A DNA stretch of 64,000 bases, taken from contig NZ_JABGCJ010000003.1 of the NCBI RefSeq assembly GCF_019799965.1, positions 532,637 to 596,636 of the forward strand. The letters are read 5' to 3'. The notes below the pieces were generated by a model. It was not told the origin of the DNA and searched no databases. It saw only the letters and a program-made list of their open reading frames with translations. Positions 43,671 to 55,513 of this stretch are shown piece after piece. The stretch's first letter is position 1. The number at the start of each line of letters is the position of its first letter. Made by a program: the position numbers and the translations under genes. Source of the DNA: Modestobacter italicus (GTDB lineage Bacteria; Actinomycetota; Actinomycetes; Mycobacteriales; Geodermatophilaceae).

Positions 43671-45340
43671 CAGTCGTCCTCCTCGATCGGGGTGACGCCG
43701 ACCTGCGGGGTGTTCCCACCCGGGTCGGCGCCGACGTCGCTGATGGTGGCCTCGACGGCGGGGGTGACCAGGTCGATCAGCGGCTGGGGGTACACGCCCA
43801 GCAGCAGGATCAGCGCGACCAGCGGGCTGACCACGGCGACCTCCCGCCGCGAGAGGTCGGGCACCCGCCGGGTGCGAGCGGGCGCCGGTGCTGCCAGCAC
43901 CGCGGTCGCTCCCCCGCCGCCGTGCGGCGGGTCGGCGGGCTCGGGAGCGGCCCCGGCGTCGGGCTCGGCGTCGGGCTCGGCCAGCACGCCGCGGGCCGGG
44001 CCGTGCATGACCCGCTGGTACATCAGCAGCACGTACAGGGCGGCCAGCACGATGCCGAGGGTGGCCAGGACGGTGTGCACCGGCCGCTCCGGGAACGAGC
44101 CGATGAGCACCAGGAACTCGCTGACGAAGCTGTTGGTGCCCGGCAGCGCCAGCGACGCCAGCCCGGCCAGCAGGAAGACCCCGGCCAGCAGCGGTGCCCG
44201 GGCGGCCAGCCCGCCGTGGTCGCTGATCCGCCGGGAGCCGCTGCGGGCGATGACCATGCCGACCACCACGAAGAGCAGTCCGGTGGCGATGCCGTGGTTG
44301 ACCATGTAGAGCACCGCGCCGGTGGCCGCCTCGGTGGTGAAGGCGAAGATGCCCAGCGCGATGAAGCCGAAGTGCGCGATCGAGGTGTAGGAGACCAGCC
44401 GCTTCATGTCGTCCTGGCCGATGGCCACCAGGGCGGCGTAGAGCACCCCGACGACGGCCAGCACCAGCACCCAGGGCGCCAGGTCGCGGGCGGCGTCGGG
44501 GAACAGCGGCAGGCAGTACCGCAGGAAGCCGAACGTGCCGACCTTGTCCAGCACGCCGACCAGCAGCACGGAGGCACCGATCGGGGCCTGCGTACCGGCG
44601 TCGGGCAGCCAGGTGTGGAAGGGCACCAGCGGGGCCTTGATCGCGAAGGCGACGAAGAAGCCGAGGAAGAGCAGCTTCTGCACACCCGGGTCGATCTCCA
44701 GCTGGCGCAGCGCGTCGAAGGCGAACGTGCCCTCGCCCAGTTGCGAGTTGCTGACCACGTACAGCCCGATGACCGAGGCGAGCATGACCAGCCCGCCGAG
44801 CAGGCTGTACAGGAAGAACTTCACCGCCGCGTACTGCCGGTTCTCCCCGCCGAAGCTGCCGATCAGGAAGTACATCGGGACGAGCATCGCCTCGAAGAAG
44901 ACGTAGAACAGGAAGACGTCGGTGGCGGCGAAGACGCCGACCATCAGCGACTCCAGCAGCAGCAGCCAGGCCCAGAACGCCCGCATCGAGCGCGGCCCGC
45001 GGCCCGGACGGGGCGGCGGCGTCTCGTGCCAGGAGGCACCGACCACGACCGGCACGAGCACCCCGATGAGCAGGAGCATGCTCAGCGCGATGCCGTCCAC
45101 GCCCAGGGCGAAGTCGACGCCGAAGTCGGGGATCCAGGCCACCGCGGTGGTCAGCTGGAAGCGGTCGCCCCCGGTGTCGAAGGCGACCGTGGCCAGCACG
45201 GCGAGCAGCAGCACGAGCAGGCTGACCGCCAGGGCCAGCGGCCGGGCCAGCGCCTCACGGGCGGCGGGCAGGCCGGCCACGACCGCCGCGCCCACCGCGG
45301 GCACCGCGATCATCAGCAGCAACCAGGGGACGTCGGTCAC
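43670..45340 (-). CDS. nuoM: NADH-quinone oxidoreductase subunit M
   Basis: NuoM is an antiporter-like proton-pumping subunit. The 556-residue product has about 14 membrane segments, FFEAMLVPMYFLIGSFGGENR with the conserved Glu, the KAPLVPFHTWLPDAGTQAP motif and KRLVSYTSIAHFGFIALG. An acidic Ala/Pro-rich segment (about residues 445-480) precedes the last helix, as in other actinobacterial NuoM. It lies 31 bases after nuoL. Confidence 0.96.
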   Translation of the reverse strand: MTDVPWLLLMIAVPAVGAAVVAGLPAAREALARPLALAVSLLVLLLAVLATVAFDTGGDRFQLTTAVAWIPDFGVDFALGVDGIALSMLLLIGVLVPVVVGASWHETPPPRPGRGPRSMRAFWAWLLLLESLMVGVFAATDVFLFYVFFEAMLVPMYFLIGSFGGENRQYAAVKFFLYSLLGGLVMLASVIGLYVVSNSQLGEGTFAFDALRQLEIDPGVQKLLFLGFFVAFAIKAPLVPFHTWLPDAGTQAPIGASVLLVGVLDKVGTFGFLRYCLPLFPDAARDLAPWVLVLAVVGVLYAALVAIGQDDMKRLVSYTSIAHFGFIALGIFAFTTEAATGAVLYMVNHGIATGLLFVVVGMVIARSGSRRISDHGGLAARAPLLAGVFLLAGLASLALPGTNSFVSEFLVLIGSFPERPVHTVLATLGIVLAALYVLLMYQRVMHGPARGVLAEPDAEPDAGAAPEPADPPHGGGGATAVLAAPAPARTRRVPDLSRREVAVVSPLVALILLLGVYPQPLIDLVTPAVEATISDVGADPGGNTPQVGVTPIEEDD

Positions 45341-45371
45341 GACGGGGCCACCTCTCGTCCGGGTCGGGCGC

Positions 45372-47291
45372 TCATGCCGTCGTCACCGCGACCAGCGCCC
45401 CGGCGACCAGCACCGCGCCGCCGAGCATGCCCAGGGCGTAGCTGCGCACGAACCCGGTCTGCGCCCGGCCCAGCCGGGACGACGAGCCGCCCAGCGCCGC
45501 GGCCGCACCGTTGACCACGCCGTCCACCCCGCGGTTGTCCAGCCAGACCAGCGCCCGGGTGAGCCAGATGCCCGGGCGCATCACCAGGGCCTCGTTGACC
45601 GTGTCGGCGTAGAGCGCCCGGCGGGCGGCGGTGACCACCGGCGACACCCGGACCGGCGCCGTGGTCGGCACCTCGCGCCGGCCGACGAACAGCCAGGCGG
45701 CCAGCACCCCGACGGTCATCACCGCGGTGACCACGATGCCGACCACGGCGGGGGCGACCACGTGCGCGGCCTCCGCCGGCTCACCGAACACCGGCTCCAG
45801 CCACTCGGCCAGCGGGAAGACCTGCACCAGCAGGAACCCGGCGGCCACCGACCCCACGGCCAGCACCACCATCGGCGCGGTCATGCTCGGCGGGGACTCG
45901 TGCGGGTGGACGCCGGGTGTCCAGCGGGCCTTGCCGAAGAAGGTCATCAGCATCAGCCGGGTCATGTAGAAGGCGGTGAGGCCCGCACCCAGGACGGCGA
46001 CCCCGCCCAGCACCCAGCCCGACCAGCCGCCCCGGTCCAGCGCCGCCTCGATGATCGCGTCCTTGGTCCAGTAGCCGGAGAGGAACGGAAAGCCGATCAG
46101 CGCCAGGTAGCCCAGCCCGAAGGTGACGAAGGTGACCGGCAGCCGCTTGGCCAGGCCGCCGAAGCGGCGCATGTCGACCTGGTCGTCCATCGCGTGCATC
46201 ACCGAGCCGGCGCCGAGGAACAGCCCGGCCTTGAAGAAGCCGTGGGTGAGCAGGTGCGCGATGCCGGCGGCGTAGCCGACCGGGCCGAGGCCCACGGCCA
46301 GGAACATGTAGCCGATCTGGCTGACCGTGGAGTACGCGAGCACCTTCTTGATGTCGTCGTACGCGCAACCGACGATCGCCCCGATCAGCAGGGTGACCGC
46401 GCCGACTGCCAGGACGACGGTGCGGGCGGTCGGGGTCTCGTCGTAGACCGGGGCGCTGCGGGCGATCAGGTACACCCCGGCGGTGACCATGGTCGCGGCG
46501 TGGATCAGCGCCGACACCGGGGTCGGGCCCTCCATCGCGTCGGGCAGCCAGGCCTGCAGCGGGAACTGGCCGGACTTGCCGCAGGCTCCCAGCAGCAGGA
46601 GCAGGCCGATCGCGGTGACCGTGCCGCCGGCGAGCAGGCCGACCTCCCCGAAGACGCCGGCGTAGGACGTCGTCCCGAGCTGGGCGAACATCAGGAAGAT
46701 GGCGAGGGCCAGTCCGACGTCCCCGATCCGGTTCATCAGGAAGGCCTTCTTCGCCGCCGTGGCGGCGGCCGGCCGGGTGTACCAGAAGGCGATGAGCAGG
46801 TAGGACGCCAGCCCGACGCCCTCCCAGCCGACGTAGAGCGCCACGTAGCTGTTGCCCAGGACCAGCAGCAGCATCGCCGCGACGAACAGGTTCAGGTAGG
46901 CGAAGAACCGGCGGCGGCCCGAGTCGTGGGCCATGTAGCCGATCGAGTAGACGTGGATCAGCGCACCGACGCCGGTGATCAGCAGCATGAAGACCGCCGA
47001 CAGCGGGTCGATCAGCAGGCCGGCGGACACGTCCAGCCCGCCGGTGCGGATGAAGGTGAACAGGTCGATGCTGGCGGCGTGCCCGGGCCGGCCGGACAGC
47101 TGGAGGGTGGACGCCACGGCCAGCACGAAGGCGGCGACCACCGTGCCGGTGGCGAGCAGGTGCCCCCAGCGGTCGGTGCGCCGGCCGCCGAGCAGCAGCA
47201 GCGCGGCGCCGGCCAGCGGCAGCGCGATCACCAGCCAGGCGACCGACAGCAGCCCGTCGACCGGCACCGACGCAGGCACGACCTCGTTCAC
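45372..47291 (-). CDS. nuoL: NADH-quinone oxidoreductase subunit L
   Basis: NuoL is the distal antiporter-like subunit with the long lateral helix that couples the pumps. The 639-residue product has about 16 hydrophobic segments, [20 protein letters not shown], the [23 protein letters not shown] motif and [18 protein letters not shown]. The N-terminus is ATG or GTG at 47291 and begins [20 protein letters not shown]. It follows nuoK by 19 bases. Confidence 0.96.
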   Translation of the reverse strand: MNEVVPASVPVDGLLSVAWLVIALPLAGAALLLLGGRRTDRWGHLLATGTVVAAFVLAVASTLQLSGRPGHAASIDLFTFIRTGGLDVSAGLLIDPLSAVFMLLITGVGALIHVYSIGYMAHDSGRRRFFAYLNLFVAAMLLLVLGNSYVALYVGWEGVGLASYLLIAFWYTRPAAATAAKKAFLMNRIGDVGLALAIFLMFAQLGTTSYAGVFGEVGLLAGGTVTAIGLLLLLGACGKSGQFPLQAWLPDAMEGPTPVSALIHAATMVTAGVYLIARSAPVYDETPTARTVVLAVGAVTLLIGAIVGCAYDDIKKVLAYSTVSQIGYMFLAVGLGPVGYAAGIAHLLTHGFFKAGLFLGAGSVMHAMDDQVDMRRFGGLAKRLPVTFVTFGLGYLALIGFPFLSGYWTKDAIIEAALDRGGWSGWVLGGVAVLGAGLTAFYMTRLMLMTFFGKARWTPGVHPHESPPSMTAPMVVLAVGSVAAGFLLVQVFPLAEWLEPVFGEPAEAAHVVAPAVVGIVVTAVMTVGVLAAWLFVGRREVPTTAPVRVSPVVTAARRALYADTVNEALVMRPGIWLTRALVWLDNRGVDGVVNGAAAALGGSSSRLGRAQTGFVRSYALGMLGGAVLVAGALVAVTTA

Positions 47292-47310
47292 TCCTGGGTC
47301 CCCGTTCCGC

Positions 47311-47610
47311 TCAGTACTTCAGCAGGTTGACGTCGTCGACGGAGGCCGAGCGGCGGGTCCGGTAGATCGCCATGATGATCGCCAGCCCGACCACGACCTC
47401 CGCGGCGGCTACGACCATCACGAACAGGGCGATGACCTGGCCCTCGACGGTCCCGCTGGCCCGGGCGAAGGTGATCAGGGTGAGGTTCACCGAGTTGAGC
47501 ATCAGCTCGATGCACATGAACACGACGATGGCGTTGCGCCGCACCAGCACGCCGACGGCGCCGATGGTGAAGAGGATCGCGGCCAGCACCAGGTAGTTCG
47601 TGATGGTCAT
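47311..47610 (-). CDS. nuoK: NADH-quinone oxidoreductase subunit K
   Basis: NuoK is a small three-helix subunit carrying two membrane-buried Glu essential for proton transfer. The 99-residue product has [30 protein letters not shown] with Glu in the second helix and [19 protein letters not shown] with the second. The ATG at 47610 overlaps the nuoJ stop by 4 bases. Confidence 0.96.
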   Translation of the reverse strand: MTITNYLVLAAILFTIGAVGVLVRRNAIVVFMCIELMLNSVNLTLITFARASGTVEGQVIALFVMVVAAAEVVVGLAIIMAIYRTRRSASVDDVNLLKY

Positions 47611-48557
47611 CGGGGAGCGCCCTCTCCGCTGCCGGGGACCGGGCCGGTGGTGGCGCCGCCGATCGTGCCGAGCGCCGCGTCGGTGCCCCCGGCGTGGGGC
47701 AGTCCCTCCCGCTCGGCCCCGGCGCTGCCGGTGCGCGGCAGCTCGTCGACCCGCTGTGGCTCGATCCCGGTGGCGAAGCTGCTCGGCGCGAGGCCGCCAT
47801 CGGGCAGCCGGCCGGGCGCGGCGACGGAGTTGGCCCGCGCGTAGACGCCGGGCCCGGGCAGCGTCTGCGGCCGGTCGGTGAGGAAACGGGCGCGGGACCG
47901 TTCCTTCTGACTGCGCCCGACGCCGGGTTCCCGTTCGGTGTGGGTGAGCAGCAGTGCTCCCACCGCGGCCACGATGAGCAACGCGCCGGTGACCTCGAAG
48001 GCCAGCACGAAGCGGCCGTAGAGCACGCCGGCGATCGCCTCGACGTTGCCGGCGGCCGCCCCGCCCTCGGTGCCCTGCACGGCCGCGAGCCCGGCCACCG
48101 GCAGGTCCTCGGTGGCCCGGGCGATGCCGGCCCCGACCAGGCCGGCGAAGCCGATCCCCAGGACGATCGCGGCCACCCGCTGCCCGCGCAGCGTCTCGAC
48201 CACCGAGTCCGAGCTCTCCCGGCCGACCAGCATGAGCACGAACAGGAAGAGGATCATGATCGCGCCGGTGTAGACGATGATCTGCGCCGCGCCGAGGAAC
48301 GGCGCCTCCTGGACGACGTAGAAGACCCCCAGGCTGAGCATGGTGAGGACCAGCCACAGCGCCGAGTGGACCGCGTTGCGGGACAGCACCATCCCGAGCG
48401 CACCGGCCAGGGCGACCGGGCCGAGCACCCAGAAGACGATGGTCTCCCCCGTGCCGATGACCACCCCGGTGTCCGCGGCCGCAGCCAGCGCGGTCATGGC
48501 CGTCTCGCTCATGGCCGTGCCGCTCATGGCCGTGCCGCTCATGCCCGTGCCGCTCAT
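47607..48557 (-). CDS. nuoJ: NADH-quinone oxidoreductase subunit J with tandem start codons
   Basis: NuoJ is a five-helix membrane subunit next to the quinone channel. The 316-residue product has [49 protein letters not shown] and a fifth helix, then a Pro/Gly-rich C-terminal tail of about 130 residues. The N-terminus is [21 protein letters not shown], from 15-base tandem repeats, so five in-frame ATGs precede the first helix. The first ATG (48557) overlaps the nuoI stop and has GGGGAG five bases upstream; it is the likely start. Confidence 0.93.
   Translation of the reverse strand: MSGTGMSGTAMSGTAMSETAMTALAAAADTGVVIGTGETIVFWVLGPVALAGALGMVLSRNAVHSALWLVLTMLSLGVFYVVQEAPFLGAAQIIVYTGAIMILFLFVLMLVGRESSDSVVETLRGQRVAAIVLGIGFAGLVGAGIARATEDLPVAGLAAVQGTEGGAAAGNVEAIAGVLYGRFVLAFEVTGALLIVAAVGALLLTHTEREPGVGRSQKERSRARFLTDRPQTLPGPGVYARANSVAAPGRLPDGGLAPSSFATGIEPQRVDELPRTGSAGAEREGLPHAGGTDAALGTIGGATTGPVPGSGEGAPR
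48498..48557 (-). repeat. Four 15-base tandem repeats at the nuoJ start
   Basis: Units begin ATGAGCGGCACGGGC, ATGAGCGGCACGGCC (twice) and ATGAGCGAGACGGCC, followed by a fifth ATG. Each encodes M-S-G/E-T-A/G. Confidence 0.9.
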
Positions 48558-49237
48558 GCCCGCTCCCCGATCACCGGCTCGGCGTCCGACCCGGGCTGGG
48601 GCGCCCGCACGTAGTAGTCCTGCTCGTCCTCGCCCAGCCGCATCGGGTGCGGCGGCTGCTCCATCCCGGGCAGCAGCGGGGCCATCAGCTGCTCCTTGGT
48701 GTAGATCAGCGCCTGCCGGTCGTCGTCGGCGAGCTCGAAGTCGTTGCTCATCGTCAGCGACCGGGTCGGGCATGCCTCGATGCACAGCCCGCAGAAGATG
48801 CAGCGCAGGTAGTTGATCTGGTAGACGGCGCCGTACCGCTCGCCGGGTGAGAACCGGGCGTCCTCGGTGTTGTCACCGCCCTCGACGTAGATGGCGTCGG
48901 CCGGGCAGGCCCAGGCGCAGAGCTCGCAGCCCACGCACTTCTCCAGGCCGTCGGGGTGCCGGTTGAGCACGTGCCGGCCGTGGTAGCGCGGCTTGGTCTG
49001 CTTCGGGACCTCCGGGTACTCCTCGGTGGTCACCTTCTTGAACATCGTGGCGAAGGTGACGCCGAAGCCCTGGGCGGGCCCGGGCAGCCAGCTGGCCCGC
49101 TTGCCGGGGGCGGTGCTGGCCGGCGCCTCGGATGACTGCCGGGCGATGGCCGTGCCCTCCCGCTGGGCCGGGCTGGTGCCGGGGGTCGGCTCGGCGGGGG
49201 GCGGCGGGGCGGGGGGCGGCGGGGTGGGCTCAGACAT
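48554..49237 (-). CDS. nuoI: NADH-quinone oxidoreductase subunit I
   Basis: NuoI carries two [4Fe-4S] clusters (N6a/N6b). The 227-residue product has a Pro/Ala-rich N-terminal region of about 55 residues, then [18 protein letters not shown] and [18 protein letters not shown], the two ferredoxin motifs with all eight Cys. The ATG at 49237 overlaps the end of nuoH by 8 bases; the longer frame to 49447 is not NuoI sequence. Confidence 0.96.
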   Translation of the reverse strand: MSEPTPPPPAPPPPAEPTPGTSPAQREGTAIARQSSEAPASTAPGKRASWLPGPAQGFGVTFATMFKKVTTEEYPEVPKQTKPRYHGRHVLNRHPDGLEKCVGCELCAWACPADAIYVEGGDNTEDARFSPGERYGAVYQINYLRCIFCGLCIEACPTRSLTMSNDFELADDDRQALIYTKEQLMAPLLPGMEQPPHPMRLGEDEQDYYVRAPQPGSDAEPVIGERA

Positions 49238-50669
49238 CGTCGTCCTCCTGGTCGGTGGTCGAGCTGCTGCGCCGGCCGGTGCCGACCACGGTCCCGGCGC
49301 CGACGGACTCGCGGCGGCGCAGCCGCGGTGAGGGCGGCACCACCAGGTCCAGCGGGGGCACCGGGAACCCGCCGGACGCCTGGTCCCGGCCCCGGGGGTC
49401 CAGCACCTCCGGCTCGGCCGGCGCCGGCCCACCGGCGGCGGCCTCACGGGCCGCGACCCGGGTGTCCCGGTTGCGCATCCGGGAGGCCAGCAGCAGCCCG
49501 CCCAGCAGCACCAGCGCGATCGGCACCCCGACGAAGACGGCGACCTGGCCGGCGTCCAGGTCGGACTCGCGGGCGACGGCGCGCAACGTCGCCACGACGA
49601 GGATCCAGACCAGCCCGACCGGGACCAGCACCTTCCAGCCGAAGCGCATGAACTGGTCGTAACGGAGCCGGGGCAGCGTGCCGCGGAGCCAGACGAAGAC
49701 GAACAGCGCGACGACGACCTTGGCGAAGAACCACAGCAGCGGCCACCAGCCGGTGTTGGCGCCGTCCCAGATCGAGATCGGCCAGGGTGCCCGCCAGCCG
49801 CCGAGGAAGAGGGTCGCGGCCAGCGCGGAGACGGTGACGATGTTGATGTACTCGGCCAGGAAGAACAGCGCGAACTTCAGCGACGAGTACTCGGTGTGGA
49901 AACCGCCGACCAGCTCGCTCTCGGCCTCGGGTAGGTCGAAGGGCGCCCGGTTGGTCTCGCCCACCACGGCGATGACGTAGATGACGAAGGAGACCGGCAG
50001 CAGGACGGCGAACCAGCTGGGGCCGGTGAACTCCAGGCCGAAGAAGGAGAGCTCGGTGCCGTCGGCCTGGGCGGCCACGATCTCCGAGGTCGACATCGAG
50101 CCGGCGTAGAGGAAGACCGCGACGATCGACAGGCCCATCGCGATCTCGTAGCTGATCATCTGCGCCGCGCTGCGCAGCGAGCCCAGCAGCGGGTAGGTCG
50201 ACCCGGAGGCCCAGCCGCCGAGCACGATGCCGTAGACGCCCATCGCCGAGCAGGCCAGCACGATGAGCACCCCGATCGGGGAGTCGATGAGCTGCAACGG
50301 CGTGCGCTCGCCGAAGATGCTGACCGTCGGGCCGAGCGGGATCACCGAGAACGCCAGGAAGGCCGGGATGGTGGCGATGACCGGCGCCAGGAAGTACACC
50401 GGCTTGTCGGCCAGCGCCGGCATGATGTCCTCCTTGAACGCCAGCTTCAGGCCGTCGGCGAGGCTCTGCAGGTAGCCGCGCGGGCCGACCCGGTTGGGGC
50501 CGATCCGCTGCTGCATCCGGGCGACGACCTTGCGCTCGAAGACGATGGCGAACAGCGTCATCAGCACCAGCACCCCGAAGATGCCGACGATCTTGATGAG
50601 CACGATCCACCAGACGTCGTTCCCGAAGTCCTCCAGCGTCGGCTGGTCGGCGGCGGCGAGCACGCTCAT
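49230..50669 (-). CDS. nuoH: NADH-quinone oxidoreductase subunit H
   Basis: NuoH forms the quinone-binding chamber with NuoB/D. The 479-residue product has eight hydrophobic segments, [32 protein letters not shown] in sequential conserved blocks, [24 protein letters not shown] and [16 protein letters not shown] near the end. A Gly/Pro/Arg-rich hydrophilic tail of about 80 residues follows the last helix. It starts with ATG in an ATGA overlap with nuoG. Confidence 0.96.
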   Translation of the reverse strand: MSVLAAADQPTLEDFGNDVWWIVLIKIVGIFGVLVLMTLFAIVFERKVVARMQQRIGPNRVGPRGYLQSLADGLKLAFKEDIMPALADKPVYFLAPVIATIPAFLAFSVIPLGPTVSIFGERTPLQLIDSPIGVLIVLACSAMGVYGIVLGGWASGSTYPLLGSLRSAAQMISYEIAMGLSIVAVFLYAGSMSTSEIVAAQADGTELSFFGLEFTGPSWFAVLLPVSFVIYVIAVVGETNRAPFDLPEAESELVGGFHTEYSSLKFALFFLAEYINIVTVSALAATLFLGGWRAPWPISIWDGANTGWWPLLWFFAKVVVALFVFVWLRGTLPRLRYDQFMRFGWKVLVPVGLVWILVVATLRAVARESDLDAGQVAVFVGVPIALVLLGGLLLASRMRNRDTRVAAREAAAGGPAPAEPEVLDPRGRDQASGGFPVPPLDLVVPPSPRLRRRESVGAGTVVGTGRRSSSTTDQEDDDV

Positions 50670-53182
50670 GCTCCCTCCCCCCGCAGGCTGGAGACCGACG
50701 TCGCGCCGGCCGGGACCGGCGGCGGTCCGGACAGCCGGACGACGGCGCCGGGGCCGGCACCGAGCTGGCTGCGCACCTCGCTGCCCGGTGAGCGCATCGG
50801 CAGCCAGACGACGCCGTCGGGCATGTCGACGAGGCGCACCGGCAGGGTGATCGCCCCGGCCGGGCCGGTGACGGTGACCGGGTCGCCGTCGGCGACGCCG
50901 AGCCGGGCGGCGGCGTCCTTGCCCAGCCGGGCCGCCGGCGGGCGGGCGGTGCCGGCCAGCGCCGGCTCGTCGCGCTGCAGCGTGCCGACGTCGACCAGCT
51001 GCCGCCAGGAGGCGAGCACGGCCTGGTCGTCGGCGAGCTCGGGCAGCGGCGCCGCCGCGACGTCCGTCGGGGACACCCCCGGGGCCTGCGCGGCGCCGCC
51101 CAGCGCCGTCAGCTCGGCGCGGACCTCGCTGACCGACCCCAGCCGCAGGTCCAGGCCCAGGTGCTCGGCCAGCCCCTGCAGCACCCGGCCGTCGCTGAGC
51201 TGGCCGGTGCCGTGCAGCGTCGCGTCGAACGGGCGCACCCGGCCCTCCCAGTCCAGGTAGGCGCCGGCCTTCTCCGGCGCGGCGGCGACCGGCAGGACGA
51301 CGTCGGCGTGCGCGGTGACCGCGGACGGGAAGAGCTCCAGGCTGACCACGAACCCGGCGGCCAGGGCCTGCTCGGCCAGCAGCGGGTCGGGCAGGTCGGC
51401 GGGGTCGACGCCGCCGACCAGCAGGCCGGCCAGCACACCGTCACGGGCGGCGGTGAGGATGCCGGTGAGATCGCGGCCGGGGGTCGCGGGCACGTCGACG
51501 CCCCAGCGCTGTCCCACCGCCGCACGGTCGGCGGCGCTGGCCACGGTGCGGCCGCCGGGCAGCAGGGTGGGCAGCGCGCCGACCTCGACCGCGCCCCGCT
51601 CCCCCGCCCGGCGCGGCACCCAGCCGATCCGGGCGCCGGTCTCGGCGGCGAGCACGGTCAGCGCGGTGAACGCGCCGGGCACCTCGGCCAGCCGCTCACC
51701 GGCGAGCACGACCGCGCCGGGCCGGAACAGCGCGGTGGCCACCTCGGCCAGCACGCCGTCCACCGGGTTGGCGGCGAGCTGGGCCAGCAGCCGGGTCTCC
51801 TGGCCGGGGACCGTCGGGAGCACGGTGGCGTGCAGCTTCTCCGCCGCGCGGGTGGCGAACGGGGCGATGTCGAACACCTGCAGGCCGGCGGTCCGGACGG
51901 CCCGGCGCAGCCGCAGGAAGACGATCGGCGACTCCTCCTCCGGCTCGAAGCCGGCCAGCAGCACCGCGGGTGCGGCGGAGAGGTCGTCGTAGGTGACCGC
52001 GCCGGCGCCCGGGGCGGTGCCGGCGACGTGCGTGGTCAGGAAGGCCAGCTCCTCGTCGGAGTGCGCGCGGGCCCGGGCGTCGACGTCGTTGGTGCCCAGC
52101 GCCACCCGGGCGAAGGTGGCGTAGGCGTAGGCGTCCTCGACGGTGAGCCGGCCACCGGGCAGCACGCCGACCCCGCCGGCTGCGCGCGCGGCCCGCAGCC
52201 CCTCGGCCGCGGCGGCCCAGGCCTCCGGCCAGGAGGCGGGCTGCAGCTCACCGTCCCGGCGGACCAGCGGCGTCATCAGCCGCTCGTTGCTGCTGGCGTA
52301 GCGGAAGGCGTAGCGGCCCTTGTCGCAGTTCCACTCCTGGTTGACCGCCGGGTCCTCCCCGGCCAGCCGCCGGGTCACCGTGCCGCGCCGGTAGTCGGTG
52401 CGCTGGGCGCAGCCGCTGGCGCAGTGCTCGCAGACGCTGGGCTCGCTGCGTAGGTCGAACGGGCGGGCACGGAACCGGTAGGTGGCGCTGGTCAGCGCGC
52501 CGACCGGGCAGATCTGGGTGGTGTTGCCGGAGAAGTAGGACTCGAACGGCTCGTCCTCGTAGATCGCCACCTGCTCCAGCGCGCCTCGCTCGAACAGCTC
52601 GATGAACGGGTCACCGGCGACCTGCTGGCTGAACCGGGTGCACCGGGCGCAGAGCACGCAGCGCTCGCGGTCCAGCAGCACCTGCGAGCTGATCGGCAGC
52701 GGCTTGGGGTAGGTGCGCTTGGTCTCGACGAAGCGGGACTCGGTGCGCCCGTTGCTCATCGCCTGGTTCTGCAGCGGGCACTCCCCGCCCTTGTCGCAGA
52801 CCGGGCAGTCCAGCGGGTGGTTGACCAGCAGCAGCTCCATGGTGCCCTGCTGGGCCTTGTCCGCGACCGGGCTGCTCAGCTGGGTCTGCACCACCATGTC
52901 CGGGGCCACCGGGGTGGTGCAGGAGGCGACCGGCTTGCGCTGCCCCTCGACCTCGACCAGGCACTGCCGGCAGGCGCCGATCGGGTCCAGCAGCGGGTGG
53001 TCGCAGAACCGCGGGATCTGCACGCCGATCTGCTCGGCCGCCCGGATGATCAGCGTGCCCTTGGGCACGGCGACCGGGAAGCCGTCGATGGTGCAGTGCA
53101 CGGCGTCGGGTGGGGTGTGCGGGCCGGGCATGCCCGGGGGCAGCGCGGGTGCCGGCTCGGGGACGGCGGGGGTCGTGGTCAT
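50666..53182 (-). CDS. nuoG: NADH-quinone oxidoreductase subunit G
   Basis: NuoG is the 838-residue iron-sulfur subunit of the peripheral arm. It has a [2Fe-2S] N-terminal domain ([19 protein letters not shown]), the His-Cys3 cluster region ([19 protein letters not shown]), the ferredoxin-like [13 protein letters not shown] and the molybdopterin-like domain starting with [17 protein letters not shown], which retains the CxxCxxxC motif for an extra cluster. The downstream domain is degenerate relative to true molybdoenzymes, as usual. The ATG at 53182 follows the end of nuoF. Confidence 0.95.
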   Translation of the reverse strand: MTTTPAVPEPAPALPPGMPGPHTPPDAVHCTIDGFPVAVPKGTLIIRAAEQIGVQIPRFCDHPLLDPIGACRQCLVEVEGQRKPVASCTTPVAPDMVVQTQLSSPVADKAQQGTMELLLVNHPLDCPVCDKGGECPLQNQAMSNGRTESRFVETKRTYPKPLPISSQVLLDRERCVLCARCTRFSQQVAGDPFIELFERGALEQVAIYEDEPFESYFSGNTTQICPVGALTSATYRFRARPFDLRSEPSVCEHCASGCAQRTDYRRGTVTRRLAGEDPAVNQEWNCDKGRYAFRYASSNERLMTPLVRRDGELQPASWPEAWAAAAEGLRAARAAGGVGVLPGGRLTVEDAYAYATFARVALGTNDVDARARAHSDEELAFLTTHVAGTAPGAGAVTYDDLSAAPAVLLAGFEPEEESPIVFLRLRRAVRTAGLQVFDIAPFATRAAEKLHATVLPTVPGQETRLLAQLAANPVDGVLAEVATALFRPGAVVLAGERLAEVPGAFTALTVLAAETGARIGWVPRRAGERGAVEVGALPTLLPGGRTVASAADRAAVGQRWGVDVPATPGRDLTGILTAARDGVLAGLLVGGVDPADLPDPLLAEQALAAGFVVSLELFPSAVTAHADVVLPVAAAPEKAGAYLDWEGRVRPFDATLHGTGQLSDGRVLQGLAEHLGLDLRLGSVSEVRAELTALGGAAQAPGVSPTDVAAAPLPELADDQAVLASWRQLVDVGTLQRDEPALAGTARPPAARLGKDAAARLGVADGDPVTVTGPAGAITLPVRLVDMPDGVVWLPMRSPGSEVRSQLGAGPGAVVRLSGPPPVPAGATSVSSLRGEGA

Positions 53183-54507
53183 GACGCCGCTCCGACGGGC
53201 TCGAGACGGAGCGACCGGCCCAGCCGGCCCTGCTCCTCCGGTGGCAGCAGGGCGACGTAGTCGTCCTTGAAGTACTTCAGCGAGCTGGCGATGCAACTGG
53301 TGGCGCCGTCGCCGAGGGCGCAGAACGAGCGGCCCAGGATGTTGTCGCAGGTGTCGGTGAGCAGGTCCAGGTCGGCGGCCCGCCCGTGCCCGTGCACCAG
53401 CCGCTCCAGGATCTGGACCAGCCAGTAGGTGCCCTCTCGGCACGGGGTGCACTTGCCGCAGCTCTCGTGCGCGTAGAACTCGGTGAACCGCAGGGTGGCC
53501 TCGACGATGGAGTCGGTCTCGTCGAAGACCATCAGGGCGGTGGTGCCGAGCATCGAGCCGGCCTTGGCCACCGAGTCGAAGTCCAGCGGGACGTCGAGGT
53601 GCTCGGGGGTGAAGTAGGGGGTCGAGCTGCCGCCCGGCGTCCAGAACTTCAGCTCGTGCCCGGGCCGGACGCCGCCGGCCATCGCGAGCAACTCGCGCAT
53701 CGTCGTCCCCATCGGGGCCTCGTACTGGCCGGGGCGCACCACCCGGCCCGACAGCGAGTAGATCTTCGGGCCCGGCGACTTCTCCGGGCCCATGCTCTTG
53801 AACCACTCGGCGCCGCCGCGGACCACGTACGGCACGCTGGCCAGCGTCTCCACGTTGTTGATCACGGTCGGCGAGCCGTAGAGGCCGGCGACGGCGGGGA
53901 ACGGCGGCTTGAGCCGGGGCTGGCCGCGGTAGCCCTCCAGCGAGTCCAGCAGCGCGGTCTCCTCACCGCAGATGTAGGCGCCGGCGCCTGCGTGCACCAC
54001 CAGCTCCAGGTCGTAGCCCGAGCCCAGCACGTCGGTGCCGAGGTAGCCGGCGGCGTAGGCCTCACCGACGGCGGCCATCAGCCGGCGGTGGGCGTGCACC
54101 GCCTCGCCGCGGACGTAGATGACGGCGAAGTGCGAGCGGATCGCGTAGGCGGTGATGATCACGCCCTCCACCAGCGAGTGCGGGTCGGCCATCATCAGCG
54201 GCAGGTCCTTGCAGGTGCCCGGCTCGCCCTCGTCGGCGTTGACCACCAGGTACTTCGGCGCCGCGGCCGGGCCGGTGGGCTCCTCCCCCGGCTTGGGCTG
54301 CGGGATGAAGGACCACTTCATCCCGGTGGGGAAGCCGGCGCCGCCGCGACCGCGCAGCCCGGAGTCCTTGACCAGCGCGACGACGTCGTCCGGGGCCATG
54401 CCCAGGGCGGAGCGCAGCGCGCGGTAGCCCTCGGTGCGCTCGTAGGTGTCCAGCGTCCACGACCGCGGCTCGGCGAACCGCGCGGTGAGCACAGGGGTCA
54501 GCGGCAC
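53179..54507 (-). CDS. nuoF: NADH-quinone oxidoreductase subunit F
   Basis: NuoF binds NADH and FMN. The 442-residue product has [18 protein letters not shown] (NADH/FMN site, about residues 52-69), [43 protein letters not shown] and the C-terminal [4Fe-4S] motif [12 protein letters not shown] with the distant Cys in [11 protein letters not shown]. The start is GTG at 54507, one base after the nuoE stop. Confidence 0.97.
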   Translation of the reverse strand: MPLTPVLTARFAEPRSWTLDTYERTEGYRALRSALGMAPDDVVALVKDSGLRGRGGAGFPTGMKWSFIPQPKPGEEPTGPAAAPKYLVVNADEGEPGTCKDLPLMMADPHSLVEGVIITAYAIRSHFAVIYVRGEAVHAHRRLMAAVGEAYAAGYLGTDVLGSGYDLELVVHAGAGAYICGEETALLDSLEGYRGQPRLKPPFPAVAGLYGSPTVINNVETLASVPYVVRGGAEWFKSMGPEKSPGPKIYSLSGRVVRPGQYEAPMGTTMRELLAMAGGVRPGHELKFWTPGGSSTPYFTPEHLDVPLDFDSVAKAGSMLGTTALMVFDETDSIVEATLRFTEFYAHESCGKCTPCREGTYWLVQILERLVHGHGRAADLDLLTDTCDNILGRSFCALGDGATSCIASSLKYFKDDYVALLPPEEQGRLGRSLRLEPVGAAS

Positions 54508-54508
54508 G

Positions 54509-55513
54509 TCAGGCCTCCCGCTCGATGGAGCTCTGCTGGCCGGCACCGGTGCCGGTCGGCGGGGTGTCGGTGCCCTCGCGGCCGCGTTCGGCCGGCTGCC
54601 GGCCGGCGGGCTCGGGGGTGTCGGGGTGGTGCTGGGCGGCGCCGGCCCGCTCGGCGGGGGTGTCCGCGGAGGCGACGGCGGTGTCCGCGGCCTGCTCGCT
54701 CGGCGTCTCCCCCGTGCCCGCCGCGGGCTCGACGTCCGGCTCGGGTGCCTGCTCGGGGTGGGCGTCGCGCATGGGTGGCGCGGCCTCGCCGCGCTCGGCG
54801 GCCAGCCGGACCCCGACCAGCGTCGGCTCGCCGGCCGACGGTGCGTCGATCGCGGCCCGCTCGGCGGCGAGGTCGGCGTGCTGGGAGAAGCCGGCGAGCT
54901 GGCGGGAGATGCCGCGGAAGTCGGTGAGCGGAGCGCCGCGGGTGGGCGGCGGCTTCTCTCCCCGGCGCAGGGCGGCGACCAGTTCCCGGGCCGACGCGAC
55001 GTCCTGCTGGTCGTAGAACTCGTAGTCCACGGTGACCACCGGCGCGTAGTCGCAGGCGGCCAGGCACTCGGCGTGCTCCAGGGTGACCGAGCCGTCGGGC
55101 GCGGTCTGGTCGTGGCCGACGCCGAGGTCGGCGGAGACGGCGTCGTAGATCCGCTGCCCACCGAGGACGGCGCACAGCGTGTTGGTGCAGACGCTGACCA
55201 GGTGCTTCCCCGTCGGGTGCCGCTTGTACATCGTGTAGAACGTCGCGACCGCGCCGACCTCGGCCTTGGTCAGCCCCAGCAGCCGGGCGCAGAAGCCGAC
55301 GCCCTCGGGTGAGACGTAGCCCTGCACCGACTGCACCAGGTGCAGCATCGGCAGCAGCGCCGACCGCGCCTGCGGGTAGCGGGCCATCAGCTCGCAGGCC
55401 TCGGCCTCGGTCTGCTCGGTCAGCGGGGGCAGGTCCGGTGCGGCGGGCTCGACCGGGCTGGAGTCCAGGCCGGTGACCGCCGTCCCCTCGTACGAACCAG
55501 GCAGTGCGCTCAC
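54509..55513 (-). CDS. nuoE: NADH-quinone oxidoreductase subunit E with long C-terminal tail
   Basis: NuoE carries a [2Fe-2S] cluster at the NADH-dehydrogenase tip. The 334-residue product has the thioredoxin-like core with VSVCTNTLCAVLGG and LEHAECLAACDYAPVV, which supply the four ligand Cys, preceded by VGAVATFYTMYKRHPTGKH. The core ends near residue 200. The following 130 residues are Pro/Ala/Glu/Thr-rich and not part of the usual 160-250 residue protein. The start is GTG at 55513. Confidence 0.94.
   Translation of the reverse strand: MSALPGSYEGTAVTGLDSSPVEPAAPDLPPLTEQTEAEACELMARYPQARSALLPMLHLVQSVQGYVSPEGVGFCARLLGLTKAEVGAVATFYTMYKRHPTGKHLVSVCTNTLCAVLGGQRIYDAVSADLGVGHDQTAPDGSVTLEHAECLAACDYAPVVTVDYEFYDQQDVASARELVAALRRGEKPPPTRGAPLTDFRGISRQLAGFSQHADLAAERAAIDAPSAGEPTLVGVRLAAERGEAAPPMRDAHPEQAPEPDVEPAAGTGETPSEQAADTAVASADTPAERAGAAQHHPDTPEPAGRQPAERGREGTDTPPTGTGAGQQSSIEREA

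Noticed and set aside
42073-43719. 548-codon alternative frame over nuoN
   Set aside because: Arg/Gly/Ala-rich frame-shifted copy of nuoN; the membrane-protein frame is clearly coding.
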